This document shows, one piece after another, positions 33,791 to 45,375 of a DNA stretch of 64,000 nt. Position numbers and translations under genes: made by a program. How positions within the stretch are numbered: position 1 is the stretch's first letter; every line of letters begins with the position of its first letter. A model generated the notes under the pieces. The model searched no databases. It was not told the DNA's origin and saw only the letters and a list, made by a program, of their open reading frames with translations. Source of the stretch: Dietzia alimentaria 72 (GTDB lineage: Bacteria > Actinomycetota > Actinomycetes > Mycobacteriales > Mycobacteriaceae); NCBI RefSeq assembly GCF_000226215.1, contig NZ_AGFF01000003.1, positions 62,001-126,000 of the forward strand, read 5' to 3'.

Positions 33791-33806
33791 TGTTTCACGT
33801 GAAACC
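33791..33806. promoter_or_regulatory. parS site between rsmG and parA
   Basis: TGTTTCACGTGAAACC matches 15 of 16 bases of parS (last base C instead of A). It lies in the 104-bp gap between the rsmG stop and the parA start. Confidence 0.92.
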
Positions 33807-33832
33807 GACATTGTCGGACAACGGGCACCCTC

Positions 33833-34582
33833 TCAGGCGCGTGGCCGCGAGCCTCCTCGTGCACGTGCACCACGGCCTCCCATCCTAGTCGCGAGAGTGG
33901 CGATCACGAGCCTCGTGTCCTCCGCATCTGGAGCTGATACGGTTTCCACGTGAACGTTCTCAAAACCGAGCCTATTCAGTGTTGAACGGTCGCGTTCCAC
34001 CTCGTCCTGAGCGGAAGATCCCTTCAGAGCGATCATCCGACCACCTCCCCGGAGTAGTGGAGCGGACCATCGCGCCAACTTGGCCAACGGAGCAACAGCT
34101 CGCGAGGTCACGACGTCTGCGTTACCGGCGGCCTCGATCACGTGCTTGTCCTCCGCGCGACCACGGACAACACAGATATCTACCCCTAGAGCGGCGACGG
34201 CCTCCTCCAAGAAGATCGACCGACGCAGCAAGGGTTCAACCAGTGTGACCTGAAGATCGGGTCGAGCAAGCGCCAGCGGAATGCCGGGCAGGCCCGCGCC
34301 ACTGCCGATGTCGACTACGACCTCGCCGTTCCCGAGAGGACTGGCGGCGGCAGCACTATTGAGGATATGGCGATCCCACAGTCGGGGCCCTTCACGCGGA
34401 CCCATCAGCCCCCGCTCGAGCCCCGCAGTCGCCAGGAACACAGCGTACTGTTCGGCCAACTTGGTTCGGGCACCGAACACCTTGATCGCCCCTTCTGGGG
34501 TTGGGGGCAGGTCTGAGCCAGCGATCGGCGCCGGATCCCCAAGCATGTCACGTGACGTTTCCGAACCAGGGTCCTCGGACAT
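33833..34582 (-). CDS. rsmG: 16S rRNA (guanine-N7)-methyltransferase RsmG (GidB)
   Basis: 249 residues from ATG 34582. The SAM-binding core [20 protein letters not shown] (about 87-106) and [20 protein letters not shown] are diagnostic. It methylates G527 of 16S rRNA; loss gives low-level streptomycin resistance. The N-terminal 30 residues and Arg/Gly-rich C-terminus ([17 protein letters not shown]) extend beyond the core. It lies between jag and parA in the conserved order, with parS sites on both sides. Confidence 0.95.
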   Translation of the reverse strand: MSEDPGSETSRDMLGDPAPIAGSDLPPTPEGAIKVFGARTKLAEQYAVFLATAGLERGLMGPREGPRLWDRHILNSAAAASPLGNGEVVVDIGSGAGLPGIPLALARPDLQVTLVEPLLRRSIFLEEAVAALGVDICVVRGRAEDKHVIEAAGNADVVTSRAVAPLAKLARWSAPLLRGGGRMIALKGSSAQDEVERDRSTLNRLGFENVHVETVSAPDAEDTRLVIATLATRMGGRGARARGGSRPRA

Positions 34583-34617
34583 AGATAAAATTGGCCTTTC
34601 ATGTTCGGTGTGCCGAC

Positions 34618-34633
34618 GGTTTCACGTGAAACA
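34618..34633. promoter_or_regulatory. parS site upstream of rsmG
   Basis: GGTTTCACGTGAAACA, one base from consensus, lies 36 bp before the rsmG start in the 145-bp jag-rsmG gap. With 32521 and 33791 it makes three parS sites within 2.1 kb. Confidence 0.92.
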
Positions 34634-34727
34634 CCACGACTACTTACATCGATGTAATTAGTTCAAAGCGAGGTTCGTAGGGGAGCGAACACCACTTCTC
34701 GCACCCCAACGAAATCCAAAAGGTAAA

Positions 34728-35216
34728 TCACTCCGGGAGAACCACCACACGACGATGTGGCTCGACCCCGGTCGAATCCGACCCCACACCATCGATCCCG
34801 GCAATAGCATCGTGAATCACTTTCCGCTCGAACGGAGTCATCGGATTCATCTCTTCCGGGTTGCCTGACTCCAGCACTCGCTGCGCCACCACCCGCCCGG
34901 CTTCTGTCAGTGCTTCACGTTTAGCGGCACGCCAACCGGCGATATCCAACATCAAACGACTGCGATCGCCGAGCTCCTGTTGGACAGCCAGACGGGTCAA
35001 TTCCTGGACTGCGTCCAAGACTCCACCATCGGCACCCACCAGACGATCGAGATCCTCGCCGCCGTCGATGCTCACCACAGCGCGGTCGCCCTCGACATCG
35101 AGATCGATGTCGCCGTCAAAATCGAGAATGTCGAGCAACTGCTCAAGATAGTCGCCGGCCACCTCGCCCTCTTCGACTAAACGCTCCTCCGACACCTCGA
35201 TGTTCTTCTTCGACAT
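34728..35216 (-). CDS. jag: Jag/KhpB-like RNA-binding protein (KH and R3H domains)
   Basis: 162 residues from ATG 35216, with GGAGG in front; the frame is open further upstream through a hairpin but that part is not coding in style. The N-terminus is acidic (EVSEERLVEEGEVAGDYLEQ). A KH-type segment carries LDRLVGADGGVLDAVQELTRL (in part about 70-90), and an R3H domain carries the NPMTPFERKVIHDAIAG motif (about 124-140). It corresponds to Rv3920c beside yidC. KhpB-type proteins bind RNA and affect division and wall synthesis. Confidence 0.92.
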   Translation of the reverse strand: MSKKNIEVSEERLVEEGEVAGDYLEQLLDILDFDGDIDLDVEGDRAVVSIDGGEDLDRLVGADGGVLDAVQELTRLAVQQELGDRSRLMLDIAGWRAAKREALTEAGRVVAQRVLESGNPEEMNPMTPFERKVIHDAIAGIDGVGSDSTGVEPHRRVVVLPE

Positions 35217-35286
35217 GGACCTGCCTCCATCGTGACCGCCGATCGTCGAACCCCCCAGGGCCCACGAATATCTCCTCCAAGTATGG

Positions 35287-35326
35287 GACAAGGTCCCCGG
35301 CGCCGGAGCATCGGGGACCTTGTCCA
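35287..35326 (-). terminator. Strong hairpin between yidC and jag
   Basis: GGACAAGGTCCCCG (35287-35300) pairs perfectly over 14 bp with CGGGGACCTTGTCC (35313-35326) around a 12-base loop. It follows the yidC stop (35346) and precedes jag (35216). No U-tract follows, so it may be a partial terminator, an attenuator or an RNA-processing site that sets the yidC:jag ratio. Confidence 0.6.
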
Positions 35327-35345
35327 TCGCTAGACTTCTGGAGCG

Positions 35346-36539
35346 TCAGCGCTTTTTCTTTTTCTTCTTGTTTTTCGGGTGCGATCCGGAACCTTTCTGG
35401 GCCGGGCGGCTGCGCTGACTGCCCGGTGGCTGTGGACGCTGTCCCGGCTTCGGCTTCGCCCCCGGAATCGGAGCAGACGCGGGACGGTCCGCGTCTGCCC
35501 CGCCGTCGTCGTCGATCGTCTTGGTCACCGTGTCGGTAGCCGAGGCGGTCGAAATAGCGCTTCCCGACTCCGCGTTGGCGCCCTTCTTGACCTTGCTCGG
35601 TTTGACGCCAACCTTAGGCGCCAACGACTTCTGCTCTTCTCGCCGCTGGAGGGCGGCGGCGTCGTCCTCCTTGGCCATCTTCTCGAACAGGTAGTACTGC
35701 TGGCCCAGGGTCCACAGGTTATTGGTCACCATGTAGACAAGAATCGCCATGGGCCAGAACGCGCCTGTCACCAGGATGCCGATGGGGAACGCCCACAACA
35801 TCAGTTGATTCATGATCTTGGCCTGCGGATTGGCCGCGGCCTCGGGCGACTGGCGGGAGAGCGAGATCCGCGCATTCAGGTGCGTGGTCACGGCCGAAAC
35901 GATCATGAGCGGGATCGCCACCAAGATGATGTTCCACCGCTCGAAGTCGAGCATCGCGCCCGGTTCGACGAACGCCTGGAACTGTTCGATCGGCTGTGAA
36001 ATGAACGACGAAAGTGGAGCGCCGAAGAGCCGCGCATCCAGGAAGCTCTGCACCTCCGCGGCATTGAAGACGTAGTTTCCCGTGTTGCGGGTCTCCTCGG
36101 CCGTCATGCCGAGGGCGTTGAAGTTCGTCCCCATCCTGTTGAAGGAACGGAGCACATGGAACAGACCCAGGAAAACCGGAATTTGGATGAACATCGGAAG
36201 ACATCCGACAACCGGGTTGAAGCCCTCCGATTTCTGCAGCTTTCGCGTCTCCACAGCGAGCTTCTCGCGGTCGTTCTTGTAGCGCTTCTGCAGCTCCTTC
36301 ATCCGGGGCTGCATCTCCTGCATCTTGCGAGAGAACCGAATCTGCTTTGCCGCCGGCCAAAACAGCATGATTCGCAGGGTCACCACGAGGAAGATCACCG
36401 ACAGCGCCCAGATCACACCGTTAGAGTCCGGCGACTGAACCCAGGGCAACAGACCGCCGACAAACGCGAAGATCTTGTGCCAGAACCAGAGGATGCCCGA
36501 GATCGGGTAATAGACCAGCGGGTTGGTAATGAACGACAT
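35346..36539 (-). CDS. yidC: Membrane protein insertase YidC
   Basis: 397 residues. The five-helix Oxa1/YidC core includes ILWFWHKIFAFVGGLL (about 16-31), the helical hairpin with RKMQEMQPRMKELQKRYKND (about 75-94), FNPVVGCLPMFIQIPVFLGL and ILVYMVTNNLWTLGQQYYL. It inserts membrane proteins alone or with Sec. The cytosolic tail (about 300-397) is long, Pro/Ala-rich and ends in a Lys run (KNKKKKKKR), likely touching the ribosome. It follows yidD by 17 bp. Confidence 0.96.
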   Translation of the reverse strand: MSFITNPLVYYPISGILWFWHKIFAFVGGLLPWVQSPDSNGVIWALSVIFLVVTLRIMLFWPAAKQIRFSRKMQEMQPRMKELQKRYKNDREKLAVETRKLQKSEGFNPVVGCLPMFIQIPVFLGLFHVLRSFNRMGTNFNALGMTAEETRNTGNYVFNAAEVQSFLDARLFGAPLSSFISQPIEQFQAFVEPGAMLDFERWNIILVAIPLMIVSAVTTHLNARISLSRQSPEAAANPQAKIMNQLMLWAFPIGILVTGAFWPMAILVYMVTNNLWTLGQQYYLFEKMAKEDDAAALQRREEQKSLAPKVGVKPSKVKKGANAESGSAISTASATDTVTKTIDDDGGADADRPASAPIPGAKPKPGQRPQPPGSQRSRPAQKGSGSHPKNKKKKKKR

Positions 36540-36556
36540 GGGTTGTTTCGTCCTCG

Positions 36557-36880
36557 CTACGTTCGGGAAATGTCGGGCTGCTCGGCTTGATCGCCCGGCG
36601 GATCGGGGGCTCGAGGTTCTGTGACTTCGTGGTGGGGGACTCGGCGTTCAGGCACCGGGTCCCAACCACCGGGGGTCCACGGCCCGCACCGGAGCACCCG
36701 CCAGACCGAAAGCCACGTTCCATTCCAAGCGCCGTGAACCCTGACTGCTTCCACCGCGTAACCACTACAGCTCGGTTCAAAGCGACAACTGGGCGGAGTC
36801 AGGGGAGAGATACCCTTTTGATAGAAATCAAGCATCCACAGCAGGATGCGGGCGACCGGGCCCGGATTGGCTTCCGTCAT
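36557..36880 (-). CDS. yidD: Membrane protein insertion efficiency factor YidD
   Basis: 107 residues. The conserved YidD core FYQKGISPLTPPSCRFEPSC (about 19-38) is followed by SGYAVEAVRVHGAWNGTWLSVWRVLRC. The tail is polar and Pro-rich. YidD helps YidC-dependent insertion at the inner membrane face. The ATG overlaps the rnpA stop by 4 bp; order rpmH-rnpA-yidD-yidC-jag is conserved. Confidence 0.95.
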   Translation of the reverse strand: MTEANPGPVARILLWMLDFYQKGISPLTPPSCRFEPSCSGYAVEAVRVHGAWNGTWLSVWRVLRCGPWTPGGWDPVPERRVPHHEVTEPRAPDPPGDQAEQPDISRT

Positions 36881-37242
36881 GTCAGTGACCTGCGGGCACG
36901 AGCGGACGCCGCTTCGAGCCCGCTGCGCAGATCGCGCACCAGGTCCTCATGCGACGCGGACGCGGACGCTGGATTCGCTCGGATAACCACCATCAGGTCA
37001 TGATCCACTTCCGCCAGCAACTTCCCGGCGATATGACGAAGCCGCCGACTGACACGGTGACGGGTCACCGAATCGCCGACGGCTTTACTTACGATCAGCC
37101 CGAAACGCGGACCGCCCACGAGGACGTCCGAAGAGTCCACGTGGGCGTGTACGACCATCGTGCGGCGGCCCTTCCTCGCACCCTGACGCACCACCGTCGC
37201 AAAGTCTGCGGACCGGTGGAGCCGGTACGACCTGGGAAGCAT
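36877..37242 (-). CDS. rnpA: Ribonuclease P protein component
   Basis: 121 residues. Begins MLPRSYRLHRSADFATVVRQ with the family signature near 58-80: SKAVGDSVTRHRVSRRLRH (RNR-like motif as TRHRVSRRLR). It binds the RNase P RNA and helps mature tRNA 5' ends. It is 18 bp downstream of rpmH and coupled to yidD by a 4-bp overlap. Confidence 0.95.
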   Translation of the reverse strand: MLPRSYRLHRSADFATVVRQGARKGRRTMVVHAHVDSSDVLVGGPRFGLIVSKAVGDSVTRHRVSRRLRHIAGKLLAEVDHDLMVVIRANPASASASHEDLVRDLRSGLEAASARARRSLT

Positions 37243-37260
37243 CCGCCACCCCGGCCCGGA

Positions 37261-37404
37261 TCAGGCCGTCAGAGCGGAACGGCCCTTGCGACGACGGGCG
37301 GCAACGATGCCACGGCCGGCGCGGGTGCGCATGCGCAGACGGAAGCCGTGCACACGGGCACGACGACGGTTGTTCGGCTGGAAAGTCCGCTTGCCCTTGG
37401 CCAT
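37261..37404 (-). CDS. rpmH: Ribosomal protein bL34
   Basis: 47 residues: [20 protein letters not shown], then [20 protein letters not shown], highly basic and typical of L34. ATG 37404 has GAGGAG eight bases upstream. First gene of the rpmH-rnpA-yidD-yidC-jag unit, diverging from dnaA across the origin-proximal intergenic region. Confidence 0.97.
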   Translation of the reverse strand: MAKGKRTFQPNNRRRARVHGFRLRMRTRAGRGIVAARRRKGRSALTA

Positions 37405-37925
37405 GGTTGGCTCCTCACGTGAAGTCGGCGCCGTCTCCAGCGCTCGATTGAGTTCGAGACGTCGTCGGACCACTGACGGCGGCACCACGACGCGCCGCGC
37501 ACCACAAGAGCGCGCGACAGACTGCTCAAGATTACTCGCATGATGGGCCAGCGGCCAAACTGTGTAATCTCATTCGTCCCACAGGTACCACATCGCAGGC
37601 CATCGCGACACGCCACCGGCCGCGGTGCTTGACATCTGCCCTCTAGTTGATCTTGAGGGTTGCTCATGCGTTCACACAGTTGTTACGGTCATTCATCATC
37701 GTGACCAACCCGGGCAGCATAAGTTAACCCCGAAACCAGCACCGTCGACCTTCCCACCATCAACCCGCACCCTGCACCCGTGGCAGTGGTTTATTTACCC
37801 ACAGCTGTGGACAACCATGTGGATACCTCGATGGGACAGGCTTGAGGCCTGTGGATAGAGTGTTGGTCCCGGCCACCCGGTCGTAACAGTTTTCCCAATT
37901 CGCTGACGAGAGGAGACCGCCCACC
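37405..37925. other. 521-bp rpmH-dnaA intergenic region with a cluster of DnaA boxes
   Basis: No gene is seen. Four DnaA-box-like 9-mers lie at its dnaA end: TTACCCACA (37795-37803), TGTGGACAA (37806-37814, perfect consensus on the minus strand), TGTGGATAC (37818-37826) and TGTGGATAG (37850-37858). The first two form an inverted pair two bases apart. The region must hold the dnaA and rpmH promoters, so the boxes may give DnaA autoregulation and may also be part of the origin. Confidence 0.75.
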
Positions 37926-39431
37926 GTGTCTCCTGAACTCGAGCACGTGTGGAGTGCGGTACTCGACCGACTCACCGATCCGGCACTAGCGAGCGACGAC
38001 AACCCGGTTCTCTCCCGCCAGCAACAGGCATGGTTGAGGCTGGTCCAGCCCATTGCTGTGGTCAACGGCTTCGCCATGCTGGCCGCTCCCTCTGCCATCG
38101 CCCGGGACAACATCGAATCCATCCTTCGCGGGCCCATCACTCGTGCTCTCAGCACGCAGCTCGGTGAGCCCATCGACCTGGCGGTCAAGGTCGACACGTC
38201 GCTCGCTGGAGGCCAGCCGCCGATCGAGGACGACGACGACGTCGGCATTACCAACGACCGGATTCACAGATCCGACACCGCGTCGGAGCACCCGCCGGTC
38301 ACGACCCGACCTCCACGGCTGACCGAGGAGCAGATCGCCGCCGAGCGCCTCCTCCATGGAAGTGATCGTGACGAAGCACTGTCCGCGGCCACCGCTCCCG
38401 GGCTGAATGAGCGATATACGTTCAGCGCTTTTGTGCAAGGCAACTCCAACCGCTTCGCGCGCGCCGCAGCGCTCGCCGTAGCCGAAGCGCCGGCCCGCGC
38501 GTACAACCCGCTGTTCATCTGGGGCGAATCCGGGTTGGGCAAGACCCACCTGCTGCACGCCATCGGTCACTACTCGCTGCGGATGTATTCCGAACAAAAC
38601 GTGAAGTACGTGTCGACCGAGGAATTCACCAACGACTTCATCAACTCCGTCCGTGACGGTCGTCAGAACATGTTCAAGAAGCGCTACCGGGAAGCGGACA
38701 TCCTCCTGGTGGACGACATCCAGTTCCTGATCGGCAAAGAGCAGGTGCAGGAGGAGTTCTTCCACACCTTCAACACGATCCACAACGCCCAGAAACAGAT
38801 CGTGATCTCCTCGGACCGGCCGCCCAAGCAGCTGCAACCGCTCGAAGACCGCCTTCGCACACGCTTCGAGTGGGGTCTGATCACCGACATCCAGCCACCG
38901 GAACTCGAGACGCGTATCGCGATTCTCGACAAGAAGGCCAAGTCGGAGGGTTACGTCGTTCCCCGGGATGTTCTCGAACTCATCGCGACGCGGGTCCAGC
39001 GAAATATCCGTGAGCTGGAGGGTGCGCTGATTCGTGTGGTCGCGTTCGCCTCGCTGAACGGACATGAGATTGACGTGCCCCTCGCCGAGGTCGTGCTGCG
39101 CGACGTGGTGTCCGACGACGATTCACTGCAGATCTCAGCCGCCACGATCATGGCGGTGACCGCGGAGTTCTTCTCCACAAGCATCGACGAACTGTGCGGT
39201 ACATCCAAGACCCGCTCGCTCTCGCGCGCCCGGCAGATCGCCATGTACCTGTGTCGAGAGCTGACCGATCTCTCGCTACCGAAGATCGGCGTGACATTCG
39301 GCGGCAAGGACCACACGACGGTCATGTACGCCCAGCGCAAGATCCTCAAAGAGATCAAGGACGATCGGCGCACGTACGACCAGATCCAGGAGCTCACAGC
39401 CAGGATCAAGGAGCGTTCCCGCTCGCTCTGA
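37926..39431 (+). CDS. dnaA: Chromosomal replication initiator DnaA
   Basis: 501 residues from GTG 37926 (GAGGAG upstream). Domain I is residues 1-85, domain II a loose acidic linker (about 90-150). The AAA+ domain begins with [20 protein letters not shown] and has Walker [18 protein letters not shown] (about 201-217) and Walker [10 protein letters not shown] (about 260-268). Domain IV has the DNA-binding signature [20 protein letters not shown] and [11 protein letters not shown] near the C-terminus. It opens oriC and recruits the helicase. Confidence 0.98.
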   Translation: MSPELEHVWSAVLDRLTDPALASDDNPVLSRQQQAWLRLVQPIAVVNGFAMLAAPSAIARDNIESILRGPITRALSTQLGEPIDLAVKVDTSLAGGQPPIEDDDDVGITNDRIHRSDTASEHPPVTTRPPRLTEEQIAAERLLHGSDRDEALSAATAPGLNERYTFSAFVQGNSNRFARAAALAVAEAPARAYNPLFIWGESGLGKTHLLHAIGHYSLRMYSEQNVKYVSTEEFTNDFINSVRDGRQNMFKKRYREADILLVDDIQFLIGKEQVQEEFFHTFNTIHNAQKQIVISSDRPPKQLQPLEDRLRTRFEWGLITDIQPPELETRIAILDKKAKSEGYVVPRDVLELIATRVQRNIRELEGALIRVVAFASLNGHEIDVPLAEVVLRDVVSDDDSLQISAATIMAVTAEFFSTSIDELCGTSKTRSLSRARQIAMYLCRELTDLSLPKIGVTFGGKDHTTVMYAQRKILKEIKDDRRTYDQIQELTARIKERSRSL

Positions 39432-40064
39432 CGCGCGCCAGCAGCTCGACCCCTCTTTCCGTTCCCCTGCACGCGTTCCCACGCCCTATTCCCGCCCCGG
39501 GTGCCGCTCTGTGCGTCCCCGTGCGTCCTCGATCGCACCCGCGCATCCATTCCATCGCACGAATTCGCCCGCATGATCGGCTCCGCGAGCGACGTATGGG
39601 CCGCAAACGCGCGACTCAACTTCGCCTCAATCGCCACTCTTTCTCACCCTTGGTCACACCCTTCACAGCTGTGGATTAACCTGTGGAGTCCTGTGGACGA
39701 ACGGTGTACAAGTGGTGGAGGCGTGGTGGTGATTCCACCGAGCCCTCATGTAAATCACAAGATGGAGCGCATCGCTCCACAACCCAAAATCACCTGGGAC
39801 CTGTGATTACAGGCGTTGGCTAACAATTTCACAGGACCTACTACTACTTCTTATCTCTTTAGATAGTTCTTGTTAGAAGTAGGGATGTGGAACGGCGAGC
39901 CTGCTTGACCGGGTTGCAGGACTCCATGTGCCCCCTGTCGGTCCGAGCGGTTACTCTCATGGAGATGCGCTGCCACCCGGCGGCGAACGCAGCGCAAGAC
40001 CTAAAGCCACTCAATCGTCCAGATGCCGGGACCGGCATCGGCACCAGCCTGAAAGAGGTCATCG
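39432..40064. other. oriC: Likely oriC: dnaA-dnaN intergenic region (633 bp)
   Basis: No gene is seen. DnaA-box-like 9-mers TGTGGATTA (39670-39678), TGTGGAGTC (39682-39690) and TGTGGACGA (39692-39700) are clustered on one strand, each one or more bases from consensus, with another CTCCACA at 39775. An AT-rich stretch at about 39795-39885 could be the unwinding element. In mycobacteria oriC maps to this interval. The dnaN promoter must also be here. Confidence 0.75.
39844..39882. repeat. Nested inverted repeats in the AT-rich part of oriC
   Basis: CTACTTCT (39844-39851) pairs with AGAAGTAG (39875-39882), and inside it TATCT (39853-39857) pairs with AGATA (39861-39865). The nested hairpin lies in the AT-rich segment before dnaN, a plausible duplex-unwinding or promoter element. 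Confidence 0.5.
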
Positions 40065-41240
40065 ATGGAGATCACGGATCCGACGTTCCGCGTCACTCGC
40101 GAGGACTTCGCAGATTCCGTGGCCTGGGTTGCTCGCACGCTGCCGTCCCGACCCTCGGTCCCGATCCTCGGCGGCGTCCTGCTCGAGGCGGATTCGGGTC
40201 TGACGATCTCGGGATTCGACTACGAGACCTCGGCTCAGGTCTCCGTCCCGGCGGAGGTCTCCGAGCCCGGAAGCACATTGGTCTCCGGTCGTCTGCTGGC
40301 CGACATCGCCCGGGCTCTGCCGGACCGCCCCGTCGAGGTGACGGTGACCGCGCAAAAGATGTACATCACCTGCGGTTCGGCCAAGTTCACGTTGCCAACG
40401 ATGCCGGTCGAGGACTACCCGCAGCTGCCCGAGATGCCGGGTGTGACCGGTTCGGCCAACGTCGATGCGTTCTCTGAGGCGGTGTCGCAGGTCGCGGTAG
40501 CCGCGGGCAAGGACGACACTTTGCCGATGCTCACCGGCATCCGGATGGAGATCGAGGGATCTCGCGTCACGCTTATCGCGACTGACCGGTTCCGCTTGGC
40601 GATCCGTGACTTCGAGTGGGAGCCGGCGCGCGATGACGTGGCTGTGGAGGTTCTCATTCCGGCCAAAGCGATGATCGAGGTCAGCCGGTCATCCGGCGGC
40701 GGCGGGCGTGTCGATCTGAGCCTTGGTGCTGGCGCAGATGTGGGCGCCGAGGGGATTCTCGGTGTGTTGGTCTCCGGTCAACGCACCACGACCCGGCTGC
40801 TCGACGCGGAGTTCCCCAAGGTCCGCCAGCTTCTCCCACCGCAGCACACCTCGGTGGCTGTGGTCGAGGTGGAACCGCTGGTCCAGGCGATCAAGCGTGC
40901 GGCGTTGGTCGCTGACCGCGGTGTCCAGGTTCGCCTGGCATTCTCCGAGGGTGAAGTCGCACTGTCGGCTGGCGGAGACGACGCGGCCCAGGCCAACGAG
41001 ACTCTGCCGGTTGAGTTCGTGGGCGTTCCCCTGACCATCGCGTTCAATCCGGGTTACCTGCTCGACGGCCTCGGTAGCGTGCACTCTTCGCGCGTGGCCT
41101 TCGGGTTCACGCAGGCCAGTCGTCCCGCGGTACTGCGCCCGGCGCCGGAGGCGCTCCCGGAGATGGATGCCGACGGCTCCATCGCTCCGATCGATTCCGA
41201 CCACACCTACCTGCTCATGCCCGTGCGTTTGCCGGGCTGA
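40065..41240 (+). CDS. dnaN: DNA polymerase III beta sliding clamp
   Basis: 391 residues from ATG 40065 (AAAGAGG upstream). Three clamp domains: [18 protein letters not shown] near 28-45, [19 protein letters not shown] near 110-128, [23 protein letters not shown] in the second domain, and [12 protein letters not shown] at the C-terminus. It tethers polymerase to DNA. recF follows 25 bp after the stop. Confidence 0.97.
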   Translation: MEITDPTFRVTREDFADSVAWVARTLPSRPSVPILGGVLLEADSGLTISGFDYETSAQVSVPAEVSEPGSTLVSGRLLADIARALPDRPVEVTVTAQKMYITCGSAKFTLPTMPVEDYPQLPEMPGVTGSANVDAFSEAVSQVAVAAGKDDTLPMLTGIRMEIEGSRVTLIATDRFRLAIRDFEWEPARDDVAVEVLIPAKAMIEVSRSSGGGGRVDLSLGAGADVGAEGILGVLVSGQRTTTRLLDAEFPKVRQLLPPQHTSVAVVEVEPLVQAIKRAALVADRGVQVRLAFSEGEVALSAGGDDAAQANETLPVEFVGVPLTIAFNPGYLLDGLGSVHSSRVAFGFTQASRPAVLRPAPEALPEMDADGSIAPIDSDHTYLLMPVRLPG

Positions 41241-41265
41241 GCCCACAGCACCTAGCCGGACCGGC

Positions 41266-42534
41266 ATGCACCTGCGTCATCTCAGGCTTCTCGATTTCCG
41301 CTCCTGGCCACTGCTGGAGCTGGATCTCGACCCGGGCGTGACCACCTTGGTCGGGCGGAACGGTCACGGTAAGACCAACGTCCTCGAGGCGATCGGTGTC
41401 CTGGCCACGCTCAGATCCCATCGTGTGGCCGGTGACGCGCCGATGATCCGCACCGGTGCGGAGACCGCTCTTATCGGGGCACTCGCGCACAACGCAGGGC
41501 GTGAGCTCACGATCGAGATGGCCCTGAACTCCGGGAAAGCCAACCGCGCACGACTCAACACCTCGCCCTGCCGGCGTCTCGGGGACATCCTCGGCGTAGT
41601 GCAGTCCGTCCTCTTCGCACCCGAGGACTTGTCTCTTGTCCGGGGCGAACCCGCGGAGCGCCGGCGCTTGCTCGACGAGCTGATGGTGCAAAGGCGGCCT
41701 GCTCTCGGTGGGGACCTGAGTGAGTATTCCTCGGTGTTGCGTCAGCGTTCGGCGCTCCTGAAGTCGGCGTCCGCCGCTATGCGGCGCGGCAGATCCGAGG
41801 AATCGGCCGGTGTTCTGGACACGCTCGACGTGTGGGACGGCCGTCTGGCCGAATTGGGGGCGCGTATTGTTGCCGGGCGCATTGCCCTGTTGCGAGAACT
41901 GCGGCCCCTCGTCGTCGAGGCCTATCGCGGCCTGGCACCGGAGTCCCGCCCGGCGGGGCTCGCCTACCGGTTCCGAGTTGACGGCGCGCCCGACGAGTCA
42001 CTACTGACCGACCCCGAACTCGTCGAAGCCGTCCTCCTGGCCGAGCTTGGGCGTCGCCGGCCCGATGAGATCGACCGCGGCATGTCGCTTGTCGGACCTC
42101 ATCGGGATGATCTGACCCTGACGCTCGGTGACGAGCCCGCAAAGGGCTACGCGAGCCACGGTGAAACATGGTCGTTCGCGCTCGCCCTCCGTCTCGGATC
42201 GCTCGAGTTGTTCCGCGCCGACGGCATCGAACCGGTGCTCCTCCTCGACGACGTGTTCGCCGAACTCGACCGGCATCGTCGTGCTGCACTGGCCGATGTT
42301 GCGGCAGGCGTGGAGCAGGTTCTCATCACCGCGGCGGTGGGGGAGGACGTCCCGTCGAGCCTTCGAGGTGTCCGTCATGACGTCGTGATGACGGGCGAAG
42401 ACGCTGATCGTTATTCGGAGATCACATTGTCACCGCGACGCTACGACGCTGACGTGGAACCAGCCGGCGACGCGAGCGATGACGACGACAACGACGAGAA
42501 CACTGATACTGGAAGGGGGTACCAGCCGATATGA
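41266..42534 (+). CDS. recF: DNA replication and repair protein RecF
   Basis: 422 residues from ATG 41266. Walker A is GRNGHGKTNVLEAIGVLATL (about 29-48), the signature motif is DEIDRGMSLVGPHRDDLTL, and Walker B is PVLLLDDVFAELDRHRR (about 324-340). RecF loads RecA at gaps with RecO and RecR. A C-terminal extension of about 45 acidic residues (DDDDNDENTD) goes beyond the usual end. It overlaps the dciA-type gene by 4 bp. Confidence 0.95.
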   Translation: MHLRHLRLLDFRSWPLLELDLDPGVTTLVGRNGHGKTNVLEAIGVLATLRSHRVAGDAPMIRTGAETALIGALAHNAGRELTIEMALNSGKANRARLNTSPCRRLGDILGVVQSVLFAPEDLSLVRGEPAERRRLLDELMVQRRPALGGDLSEYSSVLRQRSALLKSASAAMRRGRSEESAGVLDTLDVWDGRLAELGARIVAGRIALLRELRPLVVEAYRGLAPESRPAGLAYRFRVDGAPDESLLTDPELVEAVLLAELGRRRPDEIDRGMSLVGPHRDDLTLTLGDEPAKGYASHGETWSFALALRLGSLELFRADGIEPVLLLDDVFAELDRHRRAALADVAAGVEQVLITAAVGEDVPSSLRGVRHDVVMTGEDADRYSEITLSPRRYDADVEPAGDASDDDDNDENTDTGRGYQPI

Positions 42535-43082
42535 GCGGACCCGGTGGGGATTCGGTAACACCGTCAGGCCAGCCGCAACGTGGTTATGACATCGCCAAAC
42601 AAGCTCTCGAAGAGGCCCGGGCGAGAGCGCGTGCGGAGGGCAAGCAGGTCGGTCGCGGTCGAAGTGGGCCGGTGGGCACGGGGCGTCGACTGCGCAAGCG
42701 TGGCTGGACGGGCTCGGGCGCGGACCACTGGGACCCGCAGCCGCTAGGGCGACTGGTCGGGCAGGTGGCGAAGAAGCGCGGATGGGACGACAAGGTCACC
42801 ACGGGTCGACTGTTCGCGGAGTGGGATCGGATAGTCGGGGAGGACGTGTCGACCCACGCCTCCCCGGAGCGGCTCGAAGAGGGGATCCTCTATGTGCGGG
42901 CGTCGAGCACGGCGTGGGCAACCCAGCTGCGGTTGATTTCGGCGGACATCTTGCGCAAGATCGCTGCGGCGATGGGACCGGGCCACGTCCGCCGGTTGAA
43001 GGTCGAGGGACCTGAGAAGCCGAGTTGGCGGAAGGGCCCACTGCACGTGTCCGGGCGCGGTCCGCGGGACACCTACGGGTAG
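42531..43082 (+). CDS. dciA: DciA-family (DUF721) helicase-operating protein
   Basis: 183 residues. A basic disordered N-terminus (ARARAEGKQVGRGRSGPVGT) precedes the DUF721 domain (about 70-160): LGRLVGQVAKKRGWDDKVTT, GRLFAEWDRIVGEDVSTHAS and WATQLRLISADILRKI. This is the Rv0004/MSMEG_0004 type, shown in mycobacteria to be DciA, which interacts with the replicative helicase DnaB. Its place between recF and gyrB is conserved. Confidence 0.9.
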   Translation: MSGPGGDSVTPSGQPQRGYDIAKQALEEARARARAEGKQVGRGRSGPVGTGRRLRKRGWTGSGADHWDPQPLGRLVGQVAKKRGWDDKVTTGRLFAEWDRIVGEDVSTHASPERLEEGILYVRASSTAWATQLRLISADILRKIAAAMGPGHVRRLKVEGPEKPSWRKGPLHVSGRGPRDTYG

Positions 43083-45314
<2,232 letters not shown>

Positions 45315-45337
45315 TGCCACCGGCGCCCAGGTGTCGG

Positions 45338-45373
45338 AACCCGCCGCTCAACCAGCTGGTTGAGCGGCGGGTT
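45338..45373. terminator. 36-bp perfect palindrome, bidirectional terminator of gyrB and the lipase gene
   Basis: Bases 45338-45355 are the exact reverse complement of 45356-45373 (arms begin AACCCGCCGCTCAACC and end GGTTGAGCGGCGGGTT). It starts 24 bp after the gyrB stop and ends 2 bp before the convergent lipase stop. The symmetric A/T ends give each strand a short U-run, so it can act on both transcripts. Confidence 0.85.
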
Positions 45374-45375
45374 CT

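Noticed and set aside
34548-34563. Fourth parS at 34548 (TGTCACGTGACG) and others at 31245 and 33948
   Set aside because: They share only the CACGTGA centre and lack the TTTC/GAAA flanks, so they fall well short of the 16-bp consensus.
39887-40477. Gene overlapping the dnaN start
   Set aside because: No domain and no ribosome site; it shadows dnaN in another frame.
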